The translations under genes were made by a program, and so were the position numbers. DNA of 59,905 bases, taken from assembly GCA_016875635.1 (NCBI GenBank), contig VGPD01000009.1:1-59905 (forward strand), written 5' to 3'. The DNA is from Chloroflexota bacterium. Its GTDB lineage: Bacteria > Chloroflexota > Dehalococcoidia > UBA2979. A model generated the notes under the pieces. It did no database searches and was not told the origin of the DNA. It was given only the letters and a program-made list of their open reading frames with translations. Of this stretch, positions 1 through 7,884 are shown piece after piece. The stretch's first letter is position 1, and each line of letters begins with the position of its first letter.

Positions 1-2003
1 TCGTTCAATGCCATGCCGATGCCCTGCGCGGCGCCGCCCTGGAGTTGCCCCTCCACGTATGAGGGGTGGATCGCCCTGCCGACGTCCTGCACGGCGGTGT
101 AGCGCAGCACGGTGACCTTGCCGGTGTCGGTGTCCACCTGGACATCGCAGATATGGGTGGCGACGGCGGCGCCCACGCCGCTCGGCTTCACGGCGGCACG
201 GCCCTGGATGGCGCCACCGCTGCCGGCGAGCTTCCGGGCGATCTCCTTGAATGTCATGGTCTGGCCGCCCTCTTCGCGGAGGACACCGGCATCGTAGGTC
301 ACCTTTTCGGGCTCGACGTCCCAGATCTTCGCTGCGCGCGCGATGAGCTGGCCACGGATGTCGTACGCCGCCTCGATGACGGCCCAGCCGGTGGCGAAGG
401 TGGTGCGGCTGCCACCGGTGTTCGAGGTGTACCCAATGGAGTCGGTGTCGCCGACGGTGGACTTCACCGTCTCGTACGGGATGCCGAGGGTTTCCGCGAA
501 CTGCATCGCGAGGCTCGCGCGCTGCCCGCCGATGTCGACTGAACCGGTGATCAGGCTCACCGTCCCGTCCGCGTTCACGGCGGCATAGGCGGCGGATTCG
601 TTGCCGCCGTTGCCCCAGTAACCGGTCGCTACGCCACGTCCGATCCTGTCGCCGTGGATCTCGGATCGGTAATGGGCGCTGTCTCGCGCGGCCTGGAGTA
701 CCTGCTCGGTGCCGACGGAGCCGTGCGGGACACCTTCGGAACGGCGCACGCCCTGGCGGGAGGCGTTCTTCAGGCGGAACTCGATCGGGTCCATCTTCAG
801 CATCTCAGCGAGTTCGTCGACGACGGAATCGACGGCAAATTCCGCCTGTGGGGCGCCTGGGGCACGGTAGGCGGCGACCTTAGGCTTGTTCACCACTACC
901 TCGAACCCCTGCACGAGGTGATGCGGCATGTTGTAGGGAGCGAGGGCGCTGCGAGCCGCTCCCGGGACGGGAGCACCGGGGTATGCGCCGGCCTCGTACG
1001 CGAGGTGGACCTCACCGGCGACCAGTGTGCCGTCCCGTTTCGCCCCCATCTTGACGCGGATCTGCGTGGCGGAGGTTGGCCCGCTCGCCTCGAAGACCTC
1101 GGTCCGCGACATCGTCATCTGGACCGGGCGGCCGGTCTTGCGCGAGAGGAGGGCCGCCAGCGGCTCGAGGTACAGAACGAGCTTGCCGCCGAACCCACCG
1201 CCGATCTCCGTCGGCACGACTTTCACCTGCGAGACCGGCAATTTGAGGACGCTCGCGAGCGAGTCGCGCACACCGAACGCGCCCTGCGTACTGGTCCAGA
1301 TGGTCAGCAGCCCATCCTTGTTCCAGAACGCCGTCGCGTTGTGCGGCTCGATGTAGCCCTGGTGTGCGCTCGCGGTCGAAAACTCCCGCTCGATGACGAC
1401 GTCCGATTCCGCAAAACCCTGTTCGACGTCGCCCATCCTGATCTCGAGTTGTCGGGCGATGTTGCTCTGGTGTCCGCTGATCGGCTCGAAGAGCCCCTTG
1501 ATTTCCGCAGTGATGGCGGGGTCGTGCAGTAGGGTGGTGTCCGGGTCGGTCGCCTGCTCCACGTTGAGGACCGGCGTGAGCACCTCGAATTCGACGTCGA
1601 TCAGTTCGAGGGCATCCTCCGCGACATGGGGATCGGTGGCCGCGACAGCGGCAATCGGGTGCCCCTTGAACAGTGCCTTGCCGGCGGCGATCAACGGCTC
1701 GCGCATCCAGCGCTCCGGGATGGGCCCGCGGATCGTCGGTACAGGGTTGTTCCCGAGTTCGGGAAAGTCCGCGCCGGTGACGACCGCCAGGACGCCGGGG
1801 AGTGCGAGGGCGCGCGAGGCGTCGATGCGTTTGATGACCGCATGGGCATGCGGGCTGCGCTTGACGCGTCCGTAGAGCATCCCGGGGAGTTTCACGTCCG
1901 CACCGTATTCAGCGCGTCCGATGACCTTGTCCACGCCGTCCGGCCGGACGGGCCGCGTCCCGATGACCTGGTATGGGGTGGTGGGCTTCTCGGTCGTGGT
2001 CAT
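1..2003 (-). CDS. Xanthine dehydrogenase-family molybdopterin-binding subunit (3' end beyond window)
   Basis: Large catalytic subunit of a molybdenum hydroxylase (xanthine/aldehyde oxidase or CO-dehydrogenase-like). The ATG at 2003 is preceded by GGAGGT, and about 667 codons are visible before the left edge. The small N-terminal aldehyde-oxidase hammerhead-type domain (about residues 20-130) is followed by the Mo-cofactor domain. The glycine-rich EIGGGFGGKL lies at about residues 266-275 and AYRAPGAPQAEF at about 377-388. The active loop lacks the AYxCSFR signature of form I CoxL, so a true CO dehydrogenase is unlikely and the substrate is unknown. FAD and 2Fe-2S subunits, if linked, would lie off the left edge. 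It is divergent from the dus gene across about 107 bp. Confidence 0.9.
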   Translation of the reverse strand, partial: MTTTEKPTTPYQVIGTRPVRPDGVDKVIGRAEYGADVKLPGMLYGRVKRSPHAHAVIKRIDASRALALPGVLAVVTGADFPELGNNPVPTIRGPIPERWMREPLIAAGKALFKGHPIAAVAATDPHVAEDALELIDVEFEVLTPVLNVEQATDPDTTLLHDPAITAEIKGLFEPISGHQSNIARQLEIRMGDVEQGFAESDVVIEREFSTASAHQGYIEPHNATAFWNKDGLLTIWTSTQGAFGVRDSLASVLKLPVSQVKVVPTEIGGGFGGKLVLYLEPLAALLSRKTGRPVQMTMSRTEVFEASGPTSATQIRVKMGAKRDGTLVAGEVHLAYEAGAYPGAPVPGAARSALAPYNMPHHLVQGFEVVVNKPKVAAYRAPGAPQAEFAVDSVVDELAEMLKMDPIEFRLKNASRQGVRRSEGVPHGSVGTEQVLQAARDSAHYRSEIHGDRIGRGVATGYWGNGGNESAAYAAVNADGTVSLITGSVDIGGQRASLAMQFAETLGIPYETVKSTVGDTDSIGYTSNTGGSRTTFATGWAVIEAAYDIRGQLIARAAKIWDVEPEKVTYDAGVLREEGGQTMTFKEIARKLAGSGGAIQGRAAVKPSGVGAAVATHICDVQVDTDTGKVTVLRYTAVQDVGRAIHPSYVEGQLQGGAAQGIGMALN

Positions 2004-2110
2004 GGGACCTCCAGCATAGTGTGCAGCGGACGGTCGTATCTTATCCGGCCCGCCCGCCCGGAGGGCGGATCCCCTCGCGTCCCGCGTGCTTCCGCGGCGA
2101 TACTTGCCAG

Positions 2111-3094
2111 ATGCCACGATTGTTGATGTCCGAACTGCTGGGTGGGTCGCCGGTGCGCCTGGCGCCGATGGCGTCGTTCACCAACGCGCCGTTCCGGCGG
2201 GTGGCGGTGCGCTGCGGCAGTGGCTTCACCACGAACGAGGAGATCGACGCGGAGGCGCTGCTCGCTGGGAACGCCTGGGCTGGCGAGTCCGCCCGTACCG
2301 AACTCGACGACGGCGTCGTCGCGATGCAGCTGCTGGGGAACAGCGCCGAGACGCTGGTCCCAGCGGCGCTGAGGTTGGTGGAGGCGGGCGCGGACATCGT
2401 CGACATCAACATGGGCTGCCCGGTGCCGAAGATCGTCCAGCGCGGCAAGGGTGCAGCGCTGATGCGGGATGTCTCCGCCACAGCACGGATCCTGTCCGCG
2501 CTGCGACGTGCTGTCGATGTGCCTCTCACGATCAAGATCCGCGGGGGCTGGGACGAGTGTCAGCCGAATGCGGTTGAGGTTGCGCGGATGGCACAGGACG
2601 TCGGGGTCGACGCGATCACCGTGCATCCGAGGACCCGCGCACAGCGGTTTGGCGGTCGTGCCCCATGGGACGTCATCGCTGAGGTTGTGGCGGCGGTGGG
2701 CATCCCGGTCACCGGGAACGGCGATGTGACCTCGCTCGCGGAGGCCCGCCGGATGATGGCGGCGACGGGCTGTCGGTCCGTGATGGTGGGCCGCGCCGCC
2801 CTGGGGCGCCCGTGGCTCTTCGACAGCGCCTACGATGGCCTCGACAGGGCCGGCCAGGCGGCGTACGAGGAACGGGTCATCGCGGAGCACCTGGACTTGA
2901 TTGAGGCCTGTTTCCCGCCGAAAGCGGCGCTTCTGCAGATGAAAAAGCACCTGGCGCAATATGGCGCGGGGCGATCAGAGGCGCGGATCAGGCGAGCGGA
3001 ACTGTTCGCCCAGTCCACAGCGGGGGCGTTGCGAACGACTTTCGTCCGGCAGCGGACGGCGCCGCCGTCCGGAGGTTGGCCGCCCCCCGGGTGA
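2111..3094 (+). CDS. dus: tRNA-dihydrouridine synthase (DusB-like)
   Basis: FMN/NADPH-dependent enzyme that reduces uridine to dihydrouridine in tRNA D-loops. About 327 residues as a TIM barrel. The N-terminal APMASFTNAPFR corresponds to the family APMAGVTDxPFR. The catalytic-cysteine motif is NMGCPVPKIVQRGKGAALM, followed by IKIRGGWDE, VHPRTRAQRFGG (substrate and FMN contacts) and the C-terminal phosphate-binding segments GNGDVTS and VGRAALGRPWLF. The start is ATG 2111, or ATG 2126 five codons later; a longer open frame reaches 1973 but lacks family similarity. The assignment is secure at family level. The DusB subfamily is inferred from general similarity only. Confidence 0.92.
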   Translation: MPRLLMSELLGGSPVRLAPMASFTNAPFRRVAVRCGSGFTTNEEIDAEALLAGNAWAGESARTELDDGVVAMQLLGNSAETLVPAALRLVEAGADIVDINMGCPVPKIVQRGKGAALMRDVSATARILSALRRAVDVPLTIKIRGGWDECQPNAVEVARMAQDVGVDAITVHPRTRAQRFGGRAPWDVIAEVVAAVGIPVTGNGDVTSLAEARRMMAATGCRSVMVGRAALGRPWLFDSAYDGLDRAGQAAYEERVIAEHLDLIEACFPPKAALLQMKKHLAQYGAGRSEARIRRAELFAQSTAGALRTTFVRQRTAPPSGGWPPPG

Positions 3095-3229
3095 CCGCGG
3101 GTGTCTCGGGTATGCGTGTCAGCAGCGTCTGGCTTATTATTCGGAACCTCCGACGGTCCTGCGGTCGCCGCTACCCGTCCGGGCAGGGGGGTGTCTGGAC
3201 ACCGCGTGAGTAGCGCTGTGGGGGCGGGG

Positions 3230-4159
3230 ATGACGTTGATGGAAGAGCAGCGGGAGAGCCGTGCCGAAGCGCCGGTCCCAGGCCCCGTTGCCAGCGATGG
3301 CTCAGCCGGGCCGGGAGTGCCGGTCCGCTTCGAGGCGACCGAGGATGAGAGCCGGCGCATCGCGGAGCTCGCCGGTTCGACCAGCGGCTCGATCAGGCTT
3401 GGCCGCCTGTTGCTCCGGCAGCCGCGCCTCGTCCTTCATGCACTGCGCGTCGCCCTCCGCGGGGCCAGCGCCGGCCTGCGTGCCGACCACACCCTGTCAT
3501 GGCTGATCCATGTGGACACCGTGCGTCAGGTCATACCGGACGGTGGGATGGGCGCGACATGGGGAGGTCTCGACACCTTCATGGGTCTGGTCGCGCGGTA
3601 CGTGCCGCGCGACGCGCACGCGCTGGAGTTGGGCTGCGGCGGTGGCCGCGTCACCCGTCACATCCGGCCGCTGGTCGGCACTTTGGTGGCGAACGACATC
3701 TCGGAGCGGATCCTTTCCGGGGCGCGTGTCGCCACCGCTCACCTGCCGCCGATCGAGTTCCGGGTCACGAACGGGCTGGGCGATGACCTGCGCGCCGAGG
3801 AGTTCGACGCCGTGATCGGGCACGAGCTCTTGATGCAGTTCAATTTCGACGAACTGCTCCGTTACGGTTCAAACGTCCAGCGCGCGCTGAAGCCCGGCGG
3901 CGTCTTCATCGCTTCCGTCTACACCTTCGACGAGCCCGGTGAGATGGCGCGGCACATGGAGATGATCCGCAACCATGGCGCCGGGGTGCGCTCCCCGTTC
4001 CGCGTCCACCGGATGCCTCGTCGCACCTATCAGGATATTTTCGAGGCGTGCGGATTCGAGATCGTCGAAGTCCAGCGCAGCCGCCCAGACGAATACAAGG
4101 CGGAGAAGACCCCCCACACCAACTTCGTCTTGCGCCGGCCTCAGACGTCCGCGAGCTGA
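3230..4159 (+). CDS. SAM-dependent class I methyltransferase
   Basis: About 309 residues from ATG 3230. The N-terminal about 120 residues are not recognised. A Rossmann methyltransferase domain follows: motif I ALELGCGGGRVTRHI (about residues 135-149), acidic residue in VANDISERIL, motif II/III region FDAVIGHELLMQFN, and post-motif LKPGGVFIASVYTF. The substrate cannot be read from the sequence. The gene follows dus by about 135 bp and ends at a bidirectional hairpin terminator, so it may share transcription with dus or stand alone. The start is uncertain because upstream in-frame starts exist (3101), but the residues before 3230 look non-coding. Confidence 0.8.
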   Translation: MTLMEEQRESRAEAPVPGPVASDGSAGPGVPVRFEATEDESRRIAELAGSTSGSIRLGRLLLRQPRLVLHALRVALRGASAGLRADHTLSWLIHVDTVRQVIPDGGMGATWGGLDTFMGLVARYVPRDAHALELGCGGGRVTRHIRPLVGTLVANDISERILSGARVATAHLPPIEFRVTNGLGDDLRAEEFDAVIGHELLMQFNFDELLRYGSNVQRALKPGGVFIASVYTFDEPGEMARHMEMIRNHGAGVRSPFRVHRMPRRTYQDIFEACGFEIVEVQRSRPDEYKAEKTPHTNFVLRRPQTSAS

Positions 4160-4180
4160 TCGCGGCCTGTCGACTGCACG

Positions 4181-4212
4181 AAGGCCCGTCCGGGTTCCCG
4201 GACGGGTCTTCG
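4181..4212. terminator. Bidirectional hairpin terminator
   Basis: An inverted repeat with arms AAGgCCCGTCCGG and CCGGACGGGtCTT around a short loop sits between the convergent methyltransferase (ends 4159) and the multicopper-oxidase fragment (stop at 4229). It fits a shared intrinsic terminator, although no long T tract follows. Confidence 0.6.
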
Positions 4213-4228
4213 GTGAGGGTTGTTGGTT

Positions 4229-4531
4229 TTACTGGACGATGAGCACCGTCACCATGCCGAACATCCCTGCCTCTGTTTCGGCGTGAGACAGAATGTGGCA
4301 GTGGTACGCCCAGACACCCAGCTCCGTCGCCTCCACGATGACATCGACACGCTCGCCGGGCGAGACGAGGACGGTGTCCGCGATGTACGGCTGCGGGAGC
4401 GGGTGGCCGTTCTTGGTGATGACCGTCTGGGTCCTCCCGTGCAGGTGCATCGGGTGGATCTGCAGGCCCTCGTTCATGTAGCGGATGCGGATACGCTCGC
4501 CGCGCTTGGCGATGATCGGCCGCCCGCGCGG
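4229..4531 (-). pseudogene. Multicopper oxidase, C-terminal fragment
   Basis: Only the last cupredoxin domain of a multicopper oxidase remains. It shows the copper-ligand motifs HPMHLHG and YHCHILSHAETEAGM: the HxxHxH and HCHxxxHxxxxGM ligands of the type 1 and trinuclear sites. The stop codon is at 4229. Coding similarity runs back to the GRPIIAKRGERI segment and ends inside the perfect palindrome 4511-4555. The first two or three domains (some 300-400 residues), the signal peptide and the start codon are absent. The frame stays open past the palindrome, but that sequence is antisense to another gene. Without upstream domains it should be inactive. Confidence 0.8.
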
Positions 4532-4555
4532 CGCCCGCGCGGGCGGCCGATCATC
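4511..4555. repeat. Perfect palindrome at the junction of two truncated genes
   Basis: Two 21-bp arms (4511-4531 and 4535-4555) are exact reverse complements around the 3-nt spacer CGC. Read outward on either strand, each arm encodes GRPIIA: the beginning of the surviving part of the multicopper oxidase (minus) and of the acetyl-CoA hydrolase (plus). The palindrome is therefore coding sequence for both truncated genes and marks the exact breakpoint of each. Confidence 0.9.
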
Positions 4556-4801
4556 GCGCTCCCGTCGACGGCGCTCGGTGGGCGGGCCTCGCGGATTGTG
4601 TCGCAGCTGGCGCGTGGCGCCGGTGTGGTCACCACGCGAGGGGACGTACACTTCGTCGTGACCGAGTTCGGCGTGGCCGCGCTACATGGGCGGACCGTCC
4701 GCGAACGAGCGCAGAACCTCGTCCGTGTCGCAGCGCCGCAGTTCCGCGATCTGTTGTGCCGCGAGGCACTGGAGACGTACGGACTGCATCTGCAAGCGTG
4801 A
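4535..4801 (+). pseudogene. Acetyl-CoA hydrolase/transferase (4-hydroxybutyrate CoA-transferase type), C-terminal fragment
   Basis: The last 88 or so residues of an acetyl-CoA hydrolase/CoA-transferase family protein. They begin at GRPIIALPSTA and include SRIVSQL, GAGVVTTRGDVHFVVTEFGVA, LHGRTVRERA and a tail typical of the family C-terminus, with the stop at 4801. The N-terminal CoA-transferase domain and the catalytic glutamate region are missing. The frame is open upstream through the palindrome, but this is antisense to the multicopper oxidase and shows no similarity. The product is expected to be non-functional. Confidence 0.78.
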
Positions 4802-4832
4802 GACAGTTCGGCCACAGGGAAAGCGAGCCTCC

Positions 4833-5597
4833 GTGGCGGTCCAGCCCTCTTCGTCCGCCCCGTCCAACCGGAAAGAGCAGGGAGGGCAGGAGCGCCGGTT
4901 CTTTGCGGGCCCCCAGTCCCGCCTCATCGAGCTCGGATGGGCGCTGGGTGTCTTCTACGAGTTCTTCAGGGCGTTCCGGGTGCTGCATTTCGTCGGTCCC
5001 TGCGTCACCGTGTTCGGCTCAGCGCGCTATGGCGAAGGACACCCCAGTTACGCGCAGGCGCGGGAGATGGGTGCTGCGCTGGCGCGCGCGGGGTTCACGG
5101 TGATGACGGGCGGCGGACCGGGACTGATGGAGGCCTCCAACCGGGGCGCGCGAGACGCCGGCGGCCGATCAGTCGGTTGCAACATTCAGTTGCCGATGGA
5201 GCAGAAGCCGAACGCTTACCTGGACATCTGGATCGAACTCGAGCACTTCTTCGTGCGGAAGATCATGCTCGCCAAGTATTCCTATGCATTCGTCGTGATG
5301 CCGGGTGGGTTTGGCACGCTTGACGAGGCGTTCGAGGCGGCCACGCTCGTCCAGACCGGCAAGATCAAGCGGTTCCCCATTGTGTTTATGGACACGGAGT
5401 TCTGGACGCCCCTGCGCGCATTGATCCAGCATCAGGTCGAGGCCGGCACCGTCACACAGCAGGACGCGGACCTGCTCCTCTTCACCGACAGCGTTGAGGA
5501 AGCGACGGCGCTGATCGAAGAGGCGGCCCGCTCGCGGTTCGGCCTCACGTACGCTCGGCCGCGTCTCCGTCGCCGCTGGTGGCTCTTCGAGCGGTAG
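4833..5597 (+). CDS. LOG-family protein (TIGR00730 Rossmann fold)
   Basis: Predicted nucleoside-5'-monophosphate phosphoribohydrolase-like protein (the LONELY GUY family makes free cytokinin bases or recycles nucleotides). Motifs are VFGSARYGEG, GGGPGLMEASNRGA and the hallmark PGGxGTxxE (MPGGFGTLDEAFEA). About 254 residues from GTG 4833, with an N-terminal basic stretch and the core from about residue 45. The start is chosen because the sequence before it belongs to the truncated hydrolase fragment. An AGGG run lies about 12 nt upstream. In vivo substrate in this organism is unknown. Confidence 0.8.
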   Translation: MAVQPSSSAPSNRKEQGGQERRFFAGPQSRLIELGWALGVFYEFFRAFRVLHFVGPCVTVFGSARYGEGHPSYAQAREMGAALARAGFTVMTGGGPGLMEASNRGARDAGGRSVGCNIQLPMEQKPNAYLDIWIELEHFFVRKIMLAKYSYAFVVMPGGFGTLDEAFEAATLVQTGKIKRFPIVFMDTEFWTPLRALIQHQVEAGTVTQQDADLLLFTDSVEEATALIEEAARSRFGLTYARPRLRRRWWLFER

Positions 5598-5605
5598 CGC
5601 AGGGT

Positions 5606-5781
5606 TTACCAGGAGCCCCCACCCCCACCGCCGCCTCCGCCACCCGAGGAGCCTCCCGAGAAGCCACTGCCGCCAGAACCGCCAGGGGTCGAGGTGAGCG
5701 CACCAGTGCTTCGGTCCGAGAAGCCGGTCATCGCGTTGGCGAGCATCAGCGCGGAGAACGGCTGTGAGGAGACGTACCAGT
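5606..5781 (-). pseudogene. DUF2207-type membrane protein, C-terminal remnant
   Basis: The reading frame ends in a Ser/Gly-rich tail: TSTPGGSGGSGFSGG, then a run of ten glycines and SW. This tail and the preceding HWYVSSQPFSALMLANAM segment resemble the extreme C-terminus of DUF2207 predicted membrane proteins. Nothing upstream of about 5781 resembles the rest of the family (signal peptide, TM segments). Instead the sequence becomes the Rrf2 promoter. Best read as a truncated remnant, although the glycine-rich tail also occurs in TPM-domain proteins. Confidence 0.5.
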
Positions 5782-5823
5782 GATCAGTGCCAGAGGGCAC
5801 CCCGCGGGGGCGTTGGTCACTAA

Positions 5824-5844
5824 TGTGTAGTGTGTCACTACACA
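5824..5844. promoter_or_regulatory. Inverted-repeat operator upstream of Rrf2 gene
   Basis: Perfect 9-bp arms TGTGTAGTG and CACTACACA around TGT, 64 bp before the Rrf2 start codon. The size and symmetry fit a dimeric Rrf2 (NsrR/IscR-like) operator, implying autoregulation of the Rrf2-NnrS pair. That it is bound is inferred, not shown. Confidence 0.55.
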
Positions 5845-5845
5845 A

Positions 5846-5875
5846 TTGCATGGTGATATTGTCCTCTCGTATCGT
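5846..5875 (+). promoter_or_regulatory. Candidate sigma-70-type promoter for Rrf2-NnrS
   Basis: TTGCAT (5846-5851) and TATCGT (5870-5875) are 18 bp apart, immediately after the inverted repeat and about 33 bp before the start codon. The operator would overlap or abut the -35 element, as expected for repression. Confidence 0.4.
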
Positions 5876-5907
5876 CAAGCCGGTGGCTCAACATTGGGAG
5901 CGAAGGT

Positions 5908-6438
5908 ATGCAGATTGCACTGGAGCGCCGGGGCGACTACTCGGTCCGCGCGGTGATCGATCTCGCGCGGCACTACGGAGACGGGCGGCGAAAGGCTCGC
6001 GAGATCGCCACCGTCATGGACATTCCGGTCCGCTATCTCCCACAACTGCTCGCCCCGCTCGTGCGCCGAGGCCTGTTGGTCGCCACGGCGGGGCCGGAGG
6101 GGGGATACGCGCTCGCCCGCGACCCTGCCTCGATCAGTGTGCTGGAGGTGATCGAGGCGGTAGAGGGGCCACTGGAGTCGCCCCGCTGCGTCCTGCGCGG
6201 TGGCCCGTGCGACTGGGACGAGACCTGTCCGCTGCACGAAACCTGGGGACGTGCCCGCAATGCACTTGCGGGGGAGCTGGGACGTACCACGTTCGCGGAG
6301 CTCGCCATGGCCGATCAAGCGATCCAGAACCGGCCTGTCCGCCCTCGTAAGTCTCCTCACCTTGAGTCGGTGGAACGGCTTGGTGTGCGCGATGGCAACG
6401 CGGGCGTCCGCCCCAGCAGACGTTCAGCCCGCACGTAG
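5908..6438 (+). CDS. Rrf2-family Fe-S transcriptional regulator (NsrR/IscR-like)
   Basis: 176 residues from ATG 5908, with a purine-rich GGGAG/GAAGG stretch upstream. The N-terminal winged helix starts RRGDYSVRAVIDLARHYG; the recognition-helix region is IPVRYLPQLLAPLVRRGLL and the wing GPEGGYALAR. The three cluster cysteines Cys94, Cys101 and Cys107 (CVLRGGPCDWDETC) match the Rrf2 spacing for a 2Fe-2S or 4Fe-4S cluster. The C-terminal 40 residues are basic and variable. The next gene (15 bp away) encodes NnrS, pointing to a nitric-oxide sensor. The upstream inverted repeat suggests autoregulation. Distinguishing NsrR from IscR or RsrR function needs experiment. Confidence 0.87.
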   Translation: MQIALERRGDYSVRAVIDLARHYGDGRRKAREIATVMDIPVRYLPQLLAPLVRRGLLVATAGPEGGYALARDPASISVLEVIEAVEGPLESPRCVLRGGPCDWDETCPLHETWGRARNALAGELGRTTFAELAMADQAIQNRPVRPRKSPHLESVERLGVRDGNAGVRPSRRSART

Positions 6439-6453
6439 TTCCGGGGGGCCGTG

Positions 6454-7863
6454 ATGGCACGGGATGCGCGACCGGCCACCGCACCGATATCCGATCCCAC
6501 CCGTGACGCCGACAGCCACGTCCGGTTCGTCTACGCGGCCCTGTTGTTCGCGACGCTGGGTGGCTTCGGGCTCGCCGTCTGGCTTCCGGTGCAGGCCGCG
6601 CTCGGACAGATGGACGTGTCATGGCTGGCCGCCGCGCAGGTCCACGGTCACCTACAGGTGATGGGTTTCGCTGGCCTGTTTGTCCTTGGTGTAGCGACCA
6701 GGCTCGCGCCTCGTTTCGGGGGCGGCCATCTAACCCATCCCGCACTCGTTGACGCTGCGTTCTGGTGTCTACAGGTGGGGTTGTTCGTCCGAGGGGGCGG
6801 TCAGCCGTTCGCGTCACACATGCCGTTTGCGTGGCTCATGGCGGGTGGGGCCGCACTGGAGTTCGCTGGCGCAGCGATGTACGCCGGATCGGTTGTCCTG
6901 ACGTTGCGACCGTCGATCCGTAAGGGGATGCCCAATGCCCTGCTCATGGGTTCGGGCATGGCGTGGCTCGTGGTGCAGGCCGCTCTCGGAGCCGTCTGGT
7001 TCCCACAGCTCGCGCTCGACGGCACGAGCGTCCTCCGCTCCGATCGAGACGGACTGCTGGTGTCGATCCAGTTCTTCGGCTTCCTGCTCAGTGCCTTTGC
7101 CGGTGTGGGGCTGCGCTCCTTCCCTTCGTTCTTCGGGATGCCGCAACCGTCGGCGCGCATGGGGCACGCCGTATTCGCGTCCCTCCAGGGCGGCCTGCTG
7201 CTCTGGGCGGGCGGAAGCCTGCTGGCAATCGGGGGCGTCGATGCCCATCGGGCGGTCGCGGCGGGGCAGGCGCTTGTCGGAATCGCGATGTTGCTGTTGA
7301 TGAGCACGTTTGGGTGGTGGCATCGCAAGACACGGCTCGCGGTCGCTTCGCAGCCACTGGCCTGGCCGCTGCGCGCGACGCTGGCGATGCTCACGCTCAC
7401 CGGCCTGCTACTCGCCGTCAGCGGCATCGAAGCATTCGCGCGGGGCGGTGTGATCTCGACCGTGCGCATCGATGCGGTCCGTCACATCTTTGCGCTGGGC
7501 GTGATCACGCAGGGGATCCTGGCGATTGCGCAATTGATCCTGCCGGAGTTCGCGAGCGAGCGATTCGTGCGGCCGCCGAGCCGCTGGCGTCCGGTAACGC
7601 TGGCGTCCGCGCTGATCGGAGCGGTCGTGCTGCGCGGGCTCATGCCGCTCGCTGGTGTGAGCGGGGACGCCCGGCTCTGGTCGATGGCCGCGGGCGGGGT
7701 GCTCGGGCTTGCCGCCATCGCCGCGTTCGGCATCCTGTTTCTCCGGGCGCGCCGGACGCACTTTGCCTACCTCAGCAAAGTCGCGGTCTGGCGCATCCAG
7801 TCGCTCCCGACGACCGACTGGCCCCCGCCGCCGCGTCGCGAGGCGCCGCCACCGCTGCGCTAG
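6454..7863 (+). CDS. nnrS: NnrS-family membrane protein
   Basis: Polytopic membrane protein of 469 residues with about 12 hydrophobic segments. Family-typical histidines appear in VHGHLQVMGFAGLFVLGVATRLAPRF (near residue 65) and DAVRHIFALGVITQGILAIAQLILPEF (near residue 345). NnrS is a heme- and copper-containing protein linked to relief of nitric-oxide stress, and its gene is commonly under NO-responsive regulators. Here it directly follows an Rrf2 regulator. The start is ATG 6454 with GGGGGG six bases upstream; GTG 6451 is also possible. The proline-rich C-terminal tail is cytoplasmic or disordered. Confidence 0.8.
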   Translation: MARDARPATAPISDPTRDADSHVRFVYAALLFATLGGFGLAVWLPVQAALGQMDVSWLAAAQVHGHLQVMGFAGLFVLGVATRLAPRFGGGHLTHPALVDAAFWCLQVGLFVRGGGQPFASHMPFAWLMAGGAALEFAGAAMYAGSVVLTLRPSIRKGMPNALLMGSGMAWLVVQAALGAVWFPQLALDGTSVLRSDRDGLLVSIQFFGFLLSAFAGVGLRSFPSFFGMPQPSARMGHAVFASLQGGLLLWAGGSLLAIGGVDAHRAVAAGQALVGIAMLLLMSTFGWWHRKTRLAVASQPLAWPLRATLAMLTLTGLLLAVSGIEAFARGGVISTVRIDAVRHIFALGVITQGILAIAQLILPEFASERFVRPPSRWRPVTLASALIGAVVLRGLMPLAGVSGDARLWSMAAGGVLGLAAIAAFGILFLRARRTHFAYLSKVAVWRIQSLPTTDWPPPPRREAPPPLR

Positions 7864-7884
7864 TTTGGGCGGGCGGCTGTTTCG

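Noticed and set aside
1-2000. Form I CO dehydrogenase (coxL)
   Set aside because: The active-site loop is AYRAPGAPQ, not AYxCSFR; only the general molybdenum-hydroxylase family is supported.
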